A stretch of 64,000 nucleotides of DNA from an uncultured Allomuricauda sp. (GCF_947501165.1 NZ_CANMUU010000002.1:744001-808000); one strand, 5' to 3'. Positions 43,934 to 53,206 are shown, counted from the first letter of the stretch. Numbers and translations: made by a program. The notes: generated by a model not told the origin, from the sequence alone.

Positions 43934-44584
43934 TTAGATTTTACCCGTTTTTTCCAAAGCGAAAAGAATAACTATTGGAATTGCAAGTAAAATAACAATC
44001 AAAGTTTCAGTGACCAATAGCTCGGGTTTAAACAAAAGTGTAACTGCATACCCTGCAATGGCTCCACCAAAATGGGCGCTATGGCCTATATTTCCCAATC
44101 TACTTTTCATACCATAAATGGAATACAATAAGTACGCAATTCCCAAAACGTATGCCGGCAAGGGAATAGGAATAAACATAATGCCCAATTGCATATTGGG
44201 ATTTAGTAGAATCGCAGCATATAACACACCTGTAACCGCCCCGCTGGCCCCTACTGCACTATAAAAGGGTTCATCTTTATGAAAGAACAGTGCAAGAAGA
44301 CTGCCCCCCAACAAGCTAGCAAAATAGACAATCAAAAACTTAAATGCCCCAAACCATCCAATAACGGTATTGGCAAAAAAGTACAGGGTGAACATATTAA
44401 AAAACAAATGGGATATGTCCACATGCAGAAATCCGGAAGTAACAGTTCTCTCACGTTGACCTGCTTTTACACCTCCGATGCTAAACTTATAGCGCTCAAA
44501 AAAAGTCGTATCATTGAACCCTCTAAGGGACACCAAAACATTGGCTGCAATAATGGCTATGGTGGCCATATGTAAATTGTACAT
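43934..44584 (-). CDS. Rhomboid family intramembrane serine protease
   Basis: A 216-residue integral membrane protein with about six helices. The rhomboid dyad is present: GASGAVTG (nucleophile Ser in GxSG) and HSAHFGGAIAGY (His). The early helices HVDISHLFFNMFTLYFF match the HxxxN region. It should cleave membrane-embedded substrates; the targets are unknown. It is divergent from the acyltransferase gene, and their two -7 boxes form an 18-bp palindrome. Confidence 0.93.
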   Translation of the reverse strand: MYNLHMATIAIIAANVLVSLRGFNDTTFFERYKFSIGGVKAGQRERTVTSGFLHVDISHLFFNMFTLYFFANTVIGWFGAFKFLIVYFASLLGGSLLALFFHKDEPFYSAVGASGAVTGVLYAAILLNPNMQLGIMFIPIPLPAYVLGIAYLLYSIYGMKSRLGNIGHSAHFGGAIAGYAVTLLFKPELLVTETLIVILLAIPIVILFALEKTGKI

Positions 44585-44601
44585 AAAGTAAGGTTTGGGT
44601 T

Positions 44602-44619
44602 CAAATATAGCTATATTTG
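44602..44619. promoter_or_regulatory. Back-to-back -7 boxes forming a perfect 18-bp palindrome
   Basis: CAAATATAGCTATATTTG is exactly self-complementary. Read rightward, TATATTTG (44612-44619) is a -7 box for the acyltransferase gene (ATG 44636); read leftward, TATATTTG (44609-44602) is one for the rhomboid gene (ATG 44584). The two promoters physically overlap. Confidence 0.65.
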
Positions 44620-44635
44620 CCCATAAGAATCATTC

Positions 44636-45553
44636 ATGCAATTTTTGGTTTTTATAATAGCTTACCCCCTACTATGGCTGGTTTCCAGACTTCCATTTAA
44701 ACTTCTGTACGCGCTATCGGATGGCGTTTTCTTCCTATTGTACTACGTTATTGGTTATCGAAAAAAGGTAGTGCGCAGTAACATATTATTAGTATTTCCT
44801 GAAAAAGACATCAAAGAGCGGTTGGATATCGAGAAAAAATTTTACCAGCATATGTGTGATATGTTTTTGGAAATGATTAAAACTATGGGGATTTCAACCA
44901 AAGAAGCAGAAAGAAGATATCGTTTTACCAACATTGAGCTTTATCACCAATTGGAAAATGAAGGCAAGAATACAATGATCATGCTTCCTCATTATGCAAG
45001 TTGGGAATGGGTTTTTAGCCTTAATTCGCAAATTAAATCAAAAGGGTACGGCATTTATCAAAGAATTGGGAACAAGTATTTTGACAAATTGGTTAGAGAT
45101 ATACGAAGTAAATTTGGTACTATTCTTATCGTAACCAGTGAAAGTAGAAAAATTACAAAAAATGCCAAGGCCTCCGGGGAATTGTTTTCGCTTGGAATAA
45201 TAAGTGACCAATCGCCAATGGCAAGTAGGGCAAGACATTGGAGCAAATTTATGGACATCATGGTACCTGTTCATATTGGAGGAGAAGAATTGGCTAAGCA
45301 ATATGATCTTGTACCACTGCATTTAAAGGTTAGAAAAGTAAAACGAGGATTTTATGAAGCAACGTTCATAAAAATATCCGACAAACCTAAAGATTTACCA
45401 AACTATAAAATCACAGAGATTTTCTTGTCAGAAACTGAAAAATCAATCATTGAGGCCCCTCAGTATTATTTTTGGACCCACAAACGTTGGAAGCATAGGG
45501 ATAAGGTGCCTGAAGCTTTTAAACCTGTAGATAATGTCCAAACCAACCCTTAA
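44636..45553 (+). CDS. Lysophospholipid/lipid A acyltransferase (LpxL-HtrB family)
   Basis: A 305-residue membrane-associated acyltransferase with an N-terminal hydrophobic anchor (FLVFIIAYPLLWLVSRLPF). The HX4(D/E) catalytic motif is HYASWE in MLPHYASWEW, with the later ISDQSPM as the NHQ/D pattern and HWSKFMDIMVPVHIGGEELA as the substrate region. It adds a secondary acyl chain to lipid A or a related lipid. It overlaps the next gene by 20 bp. Confidence 0.9.
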   Translation: MQFLVFIIAYPLLWLVSRLPFKLLYALSDGVFFLLYYVIGYRKKVVRSNILLVFPEKDIKERLDIEKKFYQHMCDMFLEMIKTMGISTKEAERRYRFTNIELYHQLENEGKNTMIMLPHYASWEWVFSLNSQIKSKGYGIYQRIGNKYFDKLVRDIRSKFGTILIVTSESRKITKNAKASGELFSLGIISDQSPMASRARHWSKFMDIMVPVHIGGEELAKQYDLVPLHLKVRKVKRGFYEATFIKISDKPKDLPNYKITEIFLSETEKSIIEAPQYYFWTHKRWKHRDKVPEAFKPVDNVQTNP

Positions 45554-46403
45554 ACATTTCAAAAAACGATATATAATACTCATATTCACAGGTGGGTACC
45601 TATTGTTCGCCAACTCATGTATGACCATGCGTACCTCTACCAAAAAGACTCAAACTTTTTTTAAGGAAAAAAACATAGAATACATTTCTAAGGTTGTGGA
45701 AATTGAGGGTAAAAAAGTACACTACATCCAGACTGGAAAACCGGATGCTCCTACTCTAGCCTTTCTTCATGGGTCACCAGGAAGCTGGGATGCCTACAAG
45801 AACTATTTGGTAGATTCTACCCTCATATCTAGGTTTCGAATTATCGTTCCTGACCGTCCGGGTTTTGGTAAGAGCGACTTTAGACGGAGCGCATCCTTGG
45901 CCGAACAATCAACCATATTGAATCAACTTTTTAAAAAAGTCGATAATGGAAGACCGATTACTTTGATTGGACACTCTTATGGAGGTCCTTTAATCGTAAA
46001 GATGGCTTTGGATTTTCCCACTTATAACAATTTAGTGATTTTGGCAGGAGCCTTAGACCCCAAGGCCGAAAAACCTGAAAAATGGCGTGTTCCTTTAACC
46101 TGGATACCCTTAAAGTATTTGGTGCCTGGTGCGCTCAAACCTTCGAATGATGAGCTTTGGTTGCTCAAAAACGAACTCAAAGAGATGGAACCCCATCTAA
46201 ATCGCCTCGAGTCCAAGACTCTAATTATTCATGGTAAGAAAGACAAGTTGGTACCGTACAGCAATGTTCCCTTTATGGAGAAAAACTTCAAAAATGTAGA
46301 TAGCTTAAAGGTGATTACCTTGGAAAATGAAAATCACTTTATAGTTTGGACCCAAGAAGAGTTGGTTAAGAAATCTATTCTTGGATGGACTATAGAAAAC
46401 TAG
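45534..46403 (+). CDS. Alpha/beta hydrolase lipoprotein
   Basis: A 289-residue lipoprotein (signal ending FANSC, Cys29) with an alpha/beta-hydrolase fold: FLHGSPGSW (oxyanion region), PDRPGFGKSD, GHSYGG (nucleophile elbow), HGKKDKLVPY (acid region) and the His in NENHFIVW. It starts 20 bp inside the acyltransferase gene, so the two are likely one transcript. It may be an esterase or lipase-like enzyme on the outer-membrane side; substrate unknown. Confidence 0.88.
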   Translation: MSKPTLKHFKKRYIILIFTGGYLLFANSCMTMRTSTKKTQTFFKEKNIEYISKVVEIEGKKVHYIQTGKPDAPTLAFLHGSPGSWDAYKNYLVDSTLISRFRIIVPDRPGFGKSDFRRSASLAEQSTILNQLFKKVDNGRPITLIGHSYGGPLIVKMALDFPTYNNLVILAGALDPKAEKPEKWRVPLTWIPLKYLVPGALKPSNDELWLLKNELKEMEPHLNRLESKTLIIHGKKDKLVPYSNVPFMEKNFKNVDSLKVITLENENHFIVWTQEELVKKSILGWTIEN

Positions 46404-46464
46404 TTTTTTCAACCTTAAAGTAAGGTATTACGTTTTTCATACGACGAAGGAGAAAAACATTGCT

Positions 46465-46935
46465 ATGAAAAGAAAATTTTTGCTGGCCAGCCTTATATTT
46501 TTTGGAATACTGCAGCATATGAACGCTCAGAAGTTCAATCGCATTCCATACGATTCTTCTCTAAAAACGTTATCCAATGGTTGGTACAAATTTAAAATTG
46601 ACGGAGCTTCTTTTGATGTGGAACTGGCTGGAGGCAGATATGTAAAAGGTAATATCAAATGGTTTGATGGTTCTGAATATTCAGGAAGTCTTGCCGGGCA
46701 GAACATCCAAGGAAAAGGAACATATAAATGGCCTGATGGAAGTAGATACGAAGGCGCTTTCAAAAAACATCAAAGGCATGGAAAAGGTTCTTTCATAAAA
46801 GCTGACGGCACAAAATGGAGTGGAAAATGGAAAGCCAATGAAAAAAATGGAAAAGGAACAATTTTTAACTCCGAAGGAACTGTGATTCAGGAAGGTGTCT
46901 GGGAATCGGATGAACTTGTAGCTGATAAACGATAA
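46465..46935 (+). CDS. MORN-repeat protein, secreted
   Basis: A 156-residue protein with a signal peptide (LASLIFFGILQHMNAQ). It has three or more MORN-type repeats: WFDGSEYSGSLAGQNIQGKG, WPDGSRYEGAFKKHQRHGKG and KADGTKWSGKWKANEKNGKG. Such repeats form an extended beta sheet for lipid or protein binding. No enzymatic domain is visible. A terminator follows. Confidence 0.9.
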   Translation: MKRKFLLASLIFFGILQHMNAQKFNRIPYDSSLKTLSNGWYKFKIDGASFDVELAGGRYVKGNIKWFDGSEYSGSLAGQNIQGKGTYKWPDGSRYEGAFKKHQRHGKGSFIKADGTKWSGKWKANEKNGKGTIFNSEGTVIQEGVWESDELVADKR

Positions 46936-46962
46936 ATAACACCATTCTTTATATAGTAAGTT

Positions 46963-46990
46963 AGCCCGGTATTCTCTGGGCTTTCTTTTT
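46963..46990 (+). terminator. Hairpin terminator
   Basis: AGCCC and GGGCT pair across a ten-base loop, followed by TTTCTTTTTT. It lies after the MORN gene. Confidence 0.7.
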
Positions 46991-47003
46991 TAGGACACAT
47001 GCA

Positions 47004-48392
47004 TTAAATACCTGCTATTTCCTTAATTTCTTCTATAATCCGGTCTGCTAGGTCATCCGCAGCTTCTTGACTTTTTGCCTCGGTATAAATTCGGATTATT
47101 GGCTCTGTATTGGATTTTCTAAGGTGCACCCAGTTTTCAGCAAAGTCAATCTTGACTCCATCAATGGTCGATACTTTTTCATTTTGATATTTCTCATGCA
47201 TAGCTACGAGCAAAGCATCTACGTCCAATTCGGGTGTTAATTGAATCTTTTTCTTGCTCATAAAATAACTTGGGTAGCTAGCGCGTAGTTCGGCAACAGT
47301 TCCTCCCTTTTCTGCCATTAACATCAAAAACAAAGCGGTACCTACCAGAGCGTCCCGTCCATAGTGGCTTGCCGGATAAATAATGCCGCCATTTCCTTCT
47401 CCACCAATTATTGCCGTATTGGCTTTCATTTTGGTGACCACATTCACTTCGCCTACAGCTGCTGCTTCGTAGGTTCCTCCATGCTTTTCCGTCACATCCC
47501 GCAATGCTCTTGAGGAGGAAAGATTAGAAACTGTATTGCCCTTTGTTTTGCCCAGCACATAATCGGCACAGGCGACCAAAGTATATTCCTCACCAAACAT
47601 TTCGCCATCGTTGCTTATAAAGGCCAAACGGTCTACATCGGGATCCACCACAATTCCAAAATCAGCTTGCTCTTTAACCACCAATTCACAAATATCTCGA
47701 AGGTGTTCTTTAAGCGGCTCAGGATTATGCGGGAAATGCCCTGTAGGTTCACAATATAGTTTTATGGTCTCCACGCCAAGTGCGTCCAAGAGTTTGGGAA
47801 TGGCAATACCTCCTGTTGAGTTTACTCCATCAACCACCACTTTAAAACCTGCTTTTTTGATGACATCAGCATCTACTAAATCTAACTTTAGAACTTCATC
47901 TATGTGAATATCAATGTAGGAATCATTTGTTGTGATAGTCCCCAAATCATCTACATCAGAAAAATCAAAGGCCTCATCTTCGGCAATTTCCAAAATCTTT
48001 TTGCCTTGTTCCCCGTCCAAAAACTCTCCTCTTTCATTTAATAGCTTAAGGGCATTCCATTGTTTTGGATTATGACTTGCCGTTAGTATTATACCACCAT
48101 CGGCTTTTTCAAGAGGTACGGCAATTTCAACAGTGGGCGTTGTGGACAGTCCTAAATCAACTACGTCAATCCCTAAGCCTATTATGGTGGATACCACTAG
48201 ATTTTGAATCATTTCCCCAGAAAGACGTGCATCCCTACCTATGACAACTGTTAAATCCTTTTTATTGGAATACTCTTTTAACCAGGTCCCGTAGGCAGCG
48301 GCAAACTTTACCGCATCTATGGGTGTTAGGTTATCTCCAGTACTACCCCCAATGGTTCCTCTAATTCCTGAAATGGATTTAATCAATGTCAT
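47004..48392 (-). CDS. glmM: Phosphoglucosamine mutase
   Basis: A 462-residue alpha-D-phosphohexomutase. The phosphoserine loop is TASHNPKQWNALK, the metal loop DPDVDRLAF, the sugar loop GGEGNGGIIYP, and the phosphate loop with RKSNTEPIIRIY at the C-terminus. These match GlmM/ManB-like enzymes of Flavobacteria. It interconverts glucosamine-6-P and -1-P for peptidoglycan precursors. CAAATATA at 48410-48417 (minus-strand TATATTTG) is its likely -7 box. Confidence 0.93.
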   Translation of the reverse strand: MTLIKSISGIRGTIGGSTGDNLTPIDAVKFAAAYGTWLKEYSNKKDLTVVIGRDARLSGEMIQNLVVSTIIGLGIDVVDLGLSTTPTVEIAVPLEKADGGIILTASHNPKQWNALKLLNERGEFLDGEQGKKILEIAEDEAFDFSDVDDLGTITTNDSYIDIHIDEVLKLDLVDADVIKKAGFKVVVDGVNSTGGIAIPKLLDALGVETIKLYCEPTGHFPHNPEPLKEHLRDICELVVKEQADFGIVVDPDVDRLAFISNDGEMFGEEYTLVACADYVLGKTKGNTVSNLSSSRALRDVTEKHGGTYEAAAVGEVNVVTKMKANTAIIGGEGNGGIIYPASHYGRDALVGTALFLMLMAEKGGTVAELRASYPSYFMSKKKIQLTPELDVDALLVAMHEKYQNEKVSTIDGVKIDFAENWVHLRKSNTEPIIRIYTEAKSQEAADDLADRIIEEIKEIAGI

Positions 48393-48409
48393 ATTGTGAA
48401 AAATTTTAG

Positions 48410-48417
48410 CAAATATA
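48410..48417 (-). promoter_or_regulatory. -7 box TATATTTG (minus strand) for glmM
   Basis: It reads TATATTTG on the minus strand, 18 nt upstream of the glmM ATG. Confidence 0.5.
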
Positions 48418-48479
48418 ATCGCCTATATTCTTTCCAAGGTTTCTTATTTGTAAATTTCAACAGAAAACAGAATTACTGC

Positions 48480-49064
48480 GTGAATTTTTTGGCCCATATA
48501 TATCTCTCCTTTGATGACCCGGAAATAACCTTAGGAAATTTTTTTGCCGACCATATTAAAGGAAACAAGTTCAAACACTTTCCTGAAAAAATCCAAAAAG
48601 GTATTTTACTGCATAGAGAAATAGACACTTTTACAGATTCCCATCCCATTCCAAAACAAAGCAGTAAACGTCTCCATAAAAACTATAGCCATTACAGCAG
48701 GGTGATTGTGGATATTTTTTATGACCATTTCCTAGCAAAAAACTGGACTACCTACTCCTCTACCCCTCTGGAGGAATATGTATCGAACTTTTATGATTTG
48801 CTTAAAGAAAATTTTGAGGTTCTTCCCCTAGCCACACAACGCATGATGCCCTATATGGTAGCTGATAATTGGTTGTTTAATTATGCAAATCTGGATGGAA
48901 TTTCCAATGTATTGAACGGTATGAACCGTAGAACACAGAATCGTTCCAAGATGAATTTCGCAATTATGGACCTTAAAGAAAACTATAAAGCCTTCGAAAA
49001 GGAATTCACAGATTTTTTTGAAGAATTAATTACCTTTTCCCGACTAAAACTAAATGACCTATGA
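48480..49064 (+). CDS. Acyl carrier protein phosphodiesterase-like (AcpH/DUF479)
   Basis: A 194-residue protein from GTG 48480 (NFLAHIYLSFDDPEITLGNF), which matches the family start; an upstream in-frame start would add unrelated residues. The motifs FADHIKGN and LLHREIDTFTDSHP carry His/Asp residues of the DUF479 metal site. The family removes 4'-phosphopantetheine from ACP in E. coli, though many relatives lack a known role. It overlaps ggt by 4 bp. Confidence 0.88.
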   Translation: MNFLAHIYLSFDDPEITLGNFFADHIKGNKFKHFPEKIQKGILLHREIDTFTDSHPIPKQSSKRLHKNYSHYSRVIVDIFYDHFLAKNWTTYSSTPLEEYVSNFYDLLKENFEVLPLATQRMMPYMVADNWLFNYANLDGISNVLNGMNRRTQNRSKMNFAIMDLKENYKAFEKEFTDFFEELITFSRLKLNDL

Positions 49065-50746
49065 AAAAAACCGTACTTCTCCTATTCATCCTTTGCTTAT
49101 GTTACCAATGCAAAAAACCATCTGCTTCCCCCACCGGACTAGTCACTGAACAAGCGATGGTGGTATCCGCACGTGAGGAAGCTTCACGAATTGGTTCTGA
49201 TATTATGCGAAAAGGAGGTAACGCTTTTGATGCAATGGTGGCCACAGAGATGGCGTTGGCGGTGGCCTATCCTTTTGCAGGTAACCTTGGTGGTGGAGGT
49301 TTCATGGTCTATAGAAAAGACAATGGTGAAGTTGGAGGATTGGATTATAGGGAAAAAGCTCCCTTATCCGCACATAAGGACATGTATCTTGATTCCCTGG
49401 GCAATGTTATACCCAATATGAGCACTGTGGGAGCGACGGCGGTGGGTGTTCCAGGTACCGTAGCCGGCGTTATGCAAGTTCATGAAAAATTTGGGGCTCT
49501 TCCTCTAAAAGAAATTCTCCAGCCAGTTATAGCGTTGGCAAAAAGAGGCGTTATAGTTACCGAAAAGCAAGCCAAACGACTGGATAGTTATAAGGAACGT
49601 TTTATCGAAGTGAATGGAGATAGTACAAAATTTGCATCAGGTTTTAAAATGGGAGATACAATAAAATATCCTGAACTGGCCAATACCTTGGAAAGTATTG
49701 TGCAAAATGGAAAAGATGGGTTTTATAAAGGAGAAGTTGCACAAAAACTGGCCACATTCATTCAAGAAAGAGGTGGTTTCGTTACAGAAGAAGATTTAGC
49801 CAAATACGAAGCCAAATGGAGACAACCCATCGTATTCAATTATAAGGATTTGAAGGTGATTTCCATGAGCCCCCCAAGTAGCGGTGGTGTAACCATTAAT
49901 CAGATTTTTAAAATGATGGAGCCTTATAATGTGTCTTCATATGGGCACAATTCCTTAAAAACAGTTCAGCTTTTTACGGAAGCGTCCAGGAGGGCCTATG
50001 CAGACCGAAATTATTTTTTGGGAGACCCAGATTTTGTAGATATTCCGCTTGATGTGCTTTTAAGCGATTCCTACCTAACAAAAAGAATGGCCGATTTTTC
50101 ATTTGACAAGGCCACCTTATCCTCGGCGGTATCCCATGGTATGGTGGATATTGTTGAAAGTAGAGAGACCACGCATTACTCCATTGTGGATGCCGACGGA
50201 AATGCCATCTCGGCCACCACAACGCTAAACGGTGGCTATGGTTCAAAGTTATACTGTGCTGAGCTCGGTATTTTTTTGAACAACGAAATGGATGATTTCA
50301 GTTCTAAGCCTGGTGTGCCCAATATGTTTGGTTTGATTGGAGCTGAAGCTAACAGTATTGCCGCAGAGAAACGTATGTTGAGCAGTATGACACCGACCAT
50401 TGTGGAAAAAGATGGAAAATTATACATGGTAGTTGGAACCCCTGGAGGCTCCACGATTATTACAGCAGTGGTCCAGACGATATTGAACGTTTATGAATTC
50501 AATTTGAGCATGCAGGATGCCGTAAATGCACCTCGTTTTCACCACCAATGGCTACCCGATATGGTAACTTTTGAAGAAGAGGGATTTTCGGTGGATTTGA
50601 AATCGCAATTGGAAGCAAAGGGATACAAGATTTTGGAAGGAAGAACCCCAATAATTGGTAAGGTAGATGCCATTCGGGTGCTTTCAGATGGACGATTGGA
50701 AGGTGGTGCAGATAAACGGGGAGATGATACCGCAATTGGTTTTTAA
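49061..50746 (+). CDS. ggt: Gamma-glutamyltransferase
   Basis: A 561-residue Ntn-hydrolase lipoprotein (lipobox LCYQC, Cys16). The large-subunit start AMVVSAREEASRIGSDIMRK is typical. The autocleavage/nucleophile Thr is in RETTHYSIVD, and the small subunit has TTTLNGGYGSK and MLSSMTPTIV. It cleaves gamma-glutamyl bonds such as glutathione, in the periplasm or at the surface. It is coupled to the AcpH-like gene upstream and is 9 bp before an ATP-grasp gene. Confidence 0.94.
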   Translation: MKKTVLLLFILCLCYQCKKPSASPTGLVTEQAMVVSAREEASRIGSDIMRKGGNAFDAMVATEMALAVAYPFAGNLGGGGFMVYRKDNGEVGGLDYREKAPLSAHKDMYLDSLGNVIPNMSTVGATAVGVPGTVAGVMQVHEKFGALPLKEILQPVIALAKRGVIVTEKQAKRLDSYKERFIEVNGDSTKFASGFKMGDTIKYPELANTLESIVQNGKDGFYKGEVAQKLATFIQERGGFVTEEDLAKYEAKWRQPIVFNYKDLKVISMSPPSSGGVTINQIFKMMEPYNVSSYGHNSLKTVQLFTEASRRAYADRNYFLGDPDFVDIPLDVLLSDSYLTKRMADFSFDKATLSSAVSHGMVDIVESRETTHYSIVDADGNAISATTTLNGGYGSKLYCAELGIFLNNEMDDFSSKPGVPNMFGLIGAEANSIAAEKRMLSSMTPTIVEKDGKLYMVVGTPGGSTIITAVVQTILNVYEFNLSMQDAVNAPRFHHQWLPDMVTFEEEGFSVDLKSQLEAKGYKILEGRTPIIGKVDAIRVLSDGRLEGGADKRGDDTAIGF

Positions 50747-50755
50747 ACTGTACGT

Positions 50756-51685
50756 ATGAAATATGATGTAACTATCCTTACAGATTCTCGCTATCTACAA
50801 CCAGATAAAGACAATATTTATGTTTCCAATGTCATCTTGGAAGACCAGTTGATTATAAAGGCACTCGAAAAAATAGGATTGTCCGTCACTCGAAAAGCTT
50901 GGGACGACCCAGAATTTGATTGGGAGTCTTCCCAATTTGCTCTTTTTCGTGCTACGTGGGACTATTTTGACCGTTTTGATGAGTTTTTTGATTGGTTCCA
51001 AAAGACCAAAAAAAAGACGCAATTTATTAACAGTGGACCATTAATTCAATGGAATATTGATAAGCACTATTTACGGAACCTGGCATCAAAAGGAATCAAT
51101 ATTCCGAAAACCCTCTTTATTGAAAAGGCATCCAAATTAACCCTAGAAGAAGCTATTCAACAAGCAAAGGAACAGTTTGTATCCCGCAGTAGGGAATTTA
51201 TCTTAAAACCATGTATTGCTGGTGCTGCTAGGCACACCTATAGATTTGAAGCGGATAAGGCTGATGAACTTGAACCCATATTTCAAAAGCTAATTGCTGA
51301 AGAAGCCATGATGCTCCAAGAATTCCAAAAGAACATTGTATCTGAAGGAGAAATGTCACTTGTGCTTTTTGATGGAGCATATTCCCATGCCGTTTTAAAG
51401 ATTGCAAAGCCAGGTGATTTTAGGGTACAGGATGATTATGGAGGAAGTGTTCACGAATACCAACCATCTTTCGAAGAAATAGAATTTGCAAAAAAGGTAG
51501 TTGAAGCCTGCCCAGAATTGCCAACCTACGCCAGGGTAGATATTTTTAGGGACAATGATGGAAATTGGGCCCTCGCCGAATTGGAAATCTTTGAACCCGA
51601 GCTATGGTTTAGAAACAAAACTGAGGCAGCAGTGGTTTTGGCTGAGATTATTAAATCAAAAATAGCTCATGAAAAAGTTTCTTAA
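50756..51685 (+). CDS. ATP-grasp ligase, DcsG/RimK-like
   Basis: A 309-residue ATP-grasp protein of COG0189 type. It has the ATP/metal stretches FILKPCIAGAARHTYRF, MLQEFQKNIVSEGEMSLVLF and WALAELEIFEPELWF. It resembles DcsG-like ligases and cycloserine-pathway relatives more than glutathione synthetase. The substrate is unknown. It follows ggt closely and overlaps the next gene by 17 bp. Confidence 0.85.
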   Translation: MKYDVTILTDSRYLQPDKDNIYVSNVILEDQLIIKALEKIGLSVTRKAWDDPEFDWESSQFALFRATWDYFDRFDEFFDWFQKTKKKTQFINSGPLIQWNIDKHYLRNLASKGINIPKTLFIEKASKLTLEEAIQQAKEQFVSRSREFILKPCIAGAARHTYRFEADKADELEPIFQKLIAEEAMMLQEFQKNIVSEGEMSLVLFDGAYSHAVLKIAKPGDFRVQDDYGGSVHEYQPSFEEIEFAKKVVEACPELPTYARVDIFRDNDGNWALAELEIFEPELWFRNKTEAAVVLAEIIKSKIAHEKVS

Positions 51686-52370
51686 GGTTTTAGGTTTCCT
51701 TTTCGTATTTGGGATTCTTGTACTGATTGTTTTTGCATGGTCCGCCAACGAAGAACTGCCGGAAGGCACTACGGGTCCGCAAGCGGAAGAATTAGCTCAT
51801 AAAATGCTCAAAGCCTTAAATGAAGAAGCGTACCAAAACACACGATTTTTAGAATGGTCCTACCGTGGTGGTGCAAATCAATATGTTTGGGATAAACGCA
51901 ACGGATTTGTTACTGTAAAGTGGGATGAAGTCCGCGTCGAATTGAACTTAAACGACCCTAAAAGCAGCAAAGCCTACACGGAAAAAGCCCTGGTTCAATC
52001 TAGCAAAAAACAAAAGCTAATTGATAAGGCTTTGAAAAACTTCAATAATGATTCCTTTTGGTTGGTTGCCCCTTATAAGGTTTTTGATACAGGAACCGAA
52101 CGTTCCTTGGTTACATTGAAAGATGGAAATGCAGGTCTTTTGGTTACCTATCATTCTGGTGGCACCACTCCTGGGGATAGTTATCTTTGGATTTTAAACG
52201 AAAATGGATTTCCTATAGCCTATAAAATGTGGGTCGATATAATCCCCATTGGGGGCCTTGAAGCTTCTTGGGATGAATGGCTGGTTACAAAAAGTGGGGC
52301 TTACCTGCCAAAATCACACAAACTTGGACCCGTAAACTTAAGTATGGGAGATGTTAAAGGTTATAACTAA
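51669..52370 (+). CDS. Membrane-anchored hypothetical protein
   Basis: A 233-residue protein with one N-terminal hydrophobic anchor (FLKVLGFLFVFGILVLIVFA). The soluble part is beta-rich (RFLEWSYRGGANQYVWDKRN, LLVTYHSGGTTPGDSYLWIL). I do not recognise the family. It is translationally linked to the upstream ATP-grasp gene. It is convergent with the S24 repressor gene; the stops abut with no spacer. Confidence 0.75.
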   Translation: MKKFLKVLGFLFVFGILVLIVFAWSANEELPEGTTGPQAEELAHKMLKALNEEAYQNTRFLEWSYRGGANQYVWDKRNGFVTVKWDEVRVELNLNDPKSSKAYTEKALVQSSKKQKLIDKALKNFNNDSFWLVAPYKVFDTGTERSLVTLKDGNAGLLVTYHSGGTTPGDSYLWILNENGFPIAYKMWVDIIPIGGLEASWDEWLVTKSGAYLPKSHKLGPVNLSMGDVKGYN

Positions 52371-53132
52371 TTATCCTTTGCCCTGACCCATTTGACGTTT
52401 AAGTTCCTCCATAGATTGTTGTAGTTGCCTCAATAATCCAGTTTCTGTGGTAGCATCCACATTAAAAGTGAGCTTACTACTAACTTCCCATATTTCCTGA
52501 ATCTGAAAAGGCTTGATATCATAAGCGGGATATGTTTCGTTCAGAGAAACCAGAGTTATATTGTTAGAATTGGGCCGTTTTTCAATTTTCTTCACCATCA
52601 CCGAATCCTGAAGAACCACAACATACATTTTGTTCGCACTTACATGGTCAATATGTTCAATTGCCCTTGCCAAAACCCATTCACCCGGTCTTAAATTGGG
52701 CAACATGCTATCTCCTTCAACCTGAAACCCCCGATACGTGGCATTTCGGAATTCTGGAATTGGTAAATCAAAAGCCGGTAATTGCTGATACCAACTTGTA
52801 TCCTGTATGTTCTGGGGATAACCTGCCGCCGCCTTTGCATTCACCAAAACCATGTTATCTCTATCTGAGGTGTCTACGGTCACTACTTTAGGGATTACAC
52901 TGGTCCGTGAGGTTTCCAAATACTTTTCATCACTTTCACCGAAAAGCCATAACGGATTTATTTTAAATTGTTTCAACAGTTCAGCCACTACCCTACCGGA
53001 TAATTTGGTTCTTCCTCTTTCAATATCAGCTGTAGTATTGGAAATCCCCAGCAATTTGGCAAACTCCGCCTGTGTATGGCCCAAATCTCTACGAATATCA
53101 GTGAACCGCTTTAAACTAATTTCATTTTCCAT
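52371..53132 (-). CDS. XRE-S24 LexA-like repressor
   Basis: A 253-residue regulator. Residues ~1-65 form an XRE HTH (FTDIRRDLGHTQAEFAKLLG, then ISNTTADIERGRTKLS). A short linker has an Ala-Gly site (NAKAAAGYP), where LexA/S24 proteins self-cleave, and then comes the S24 peptidase domain with Ser in EGDSMLP and Lys in VMVKKIEK. I start at ATG 53132 rather than 53207: the extra 25 residues would be encoded by the operator region. The -7 box ends 7 nt before this ATG, so the mRNA may be leaderless. It likely represses the divergent DNA-repair genes and itself. Confidence 0.9.
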   Translation of the reverse strand: MENEISLKRFTDIRRDLGHTQAEFAKLLGISNTTADIERGRTKLSGRVVAELLKQFKINPLWLFGESDEKYLETSRTSVIPKVVTVDTSDRDNMVLVNAKAAAGYPQNIQDTSWYQQLPAFDLPIPEFRNATYRGFQVEGDSMLPNLRPGEWVLARAIEHIDHVSANKMYVVVLQDSVMVKKIEKRPNSNNITLVSLNETYPAYDIKPFQIQEIWEVSSKLTFNVDATTETGLLRQLQQSMEELKRQMGQGKG

Positions 53133-53138
53133 GATGTC

Positions 53139-53168
53139 CAAATATACGGAATTTGGATTATTTCCAAA
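53139..53168 (-). promoter_or_regulatory. Repressor promoter with operator dyad
   Basis: On the minus strand, TTTG (53168-53165), an 18-nt spacer and TATATTTG (53146-53139) form a good Bacteroidota promoter. The dyad TTTGGA-N5-TCCAAA (53152-53168) covers the spacer and -33 box, fitting autorepression. Confidence 0.65.
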
Positions 53169-53176
53169 AAATATTT

Positions 53177-53205
53177 GGAATATTTCCATTTTTAGGAATA
53201 TTTCC
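53177..53205. promoter_or_regulatory. Two identical GGAATATTTCC operator-like dyads
   Basis: GGAATATTTCC occurs at 53177-53187 and 53195-53205, 18 bp apart. Each is a dyad GGAA-TAT-TTCC. The second abuts the + strand -7 box TAATTTTG (53207-53214). Bound repressor would block the radical SAM promoter. Confidence 0.7.
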
Positions 53206-53206
53206 A

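Noticed and set aside
52371-53132. Prophage repressor
   Set aside because: No phage structural, integrase or lysis genes nearby; the divergent genes are DNA-repair proteins.
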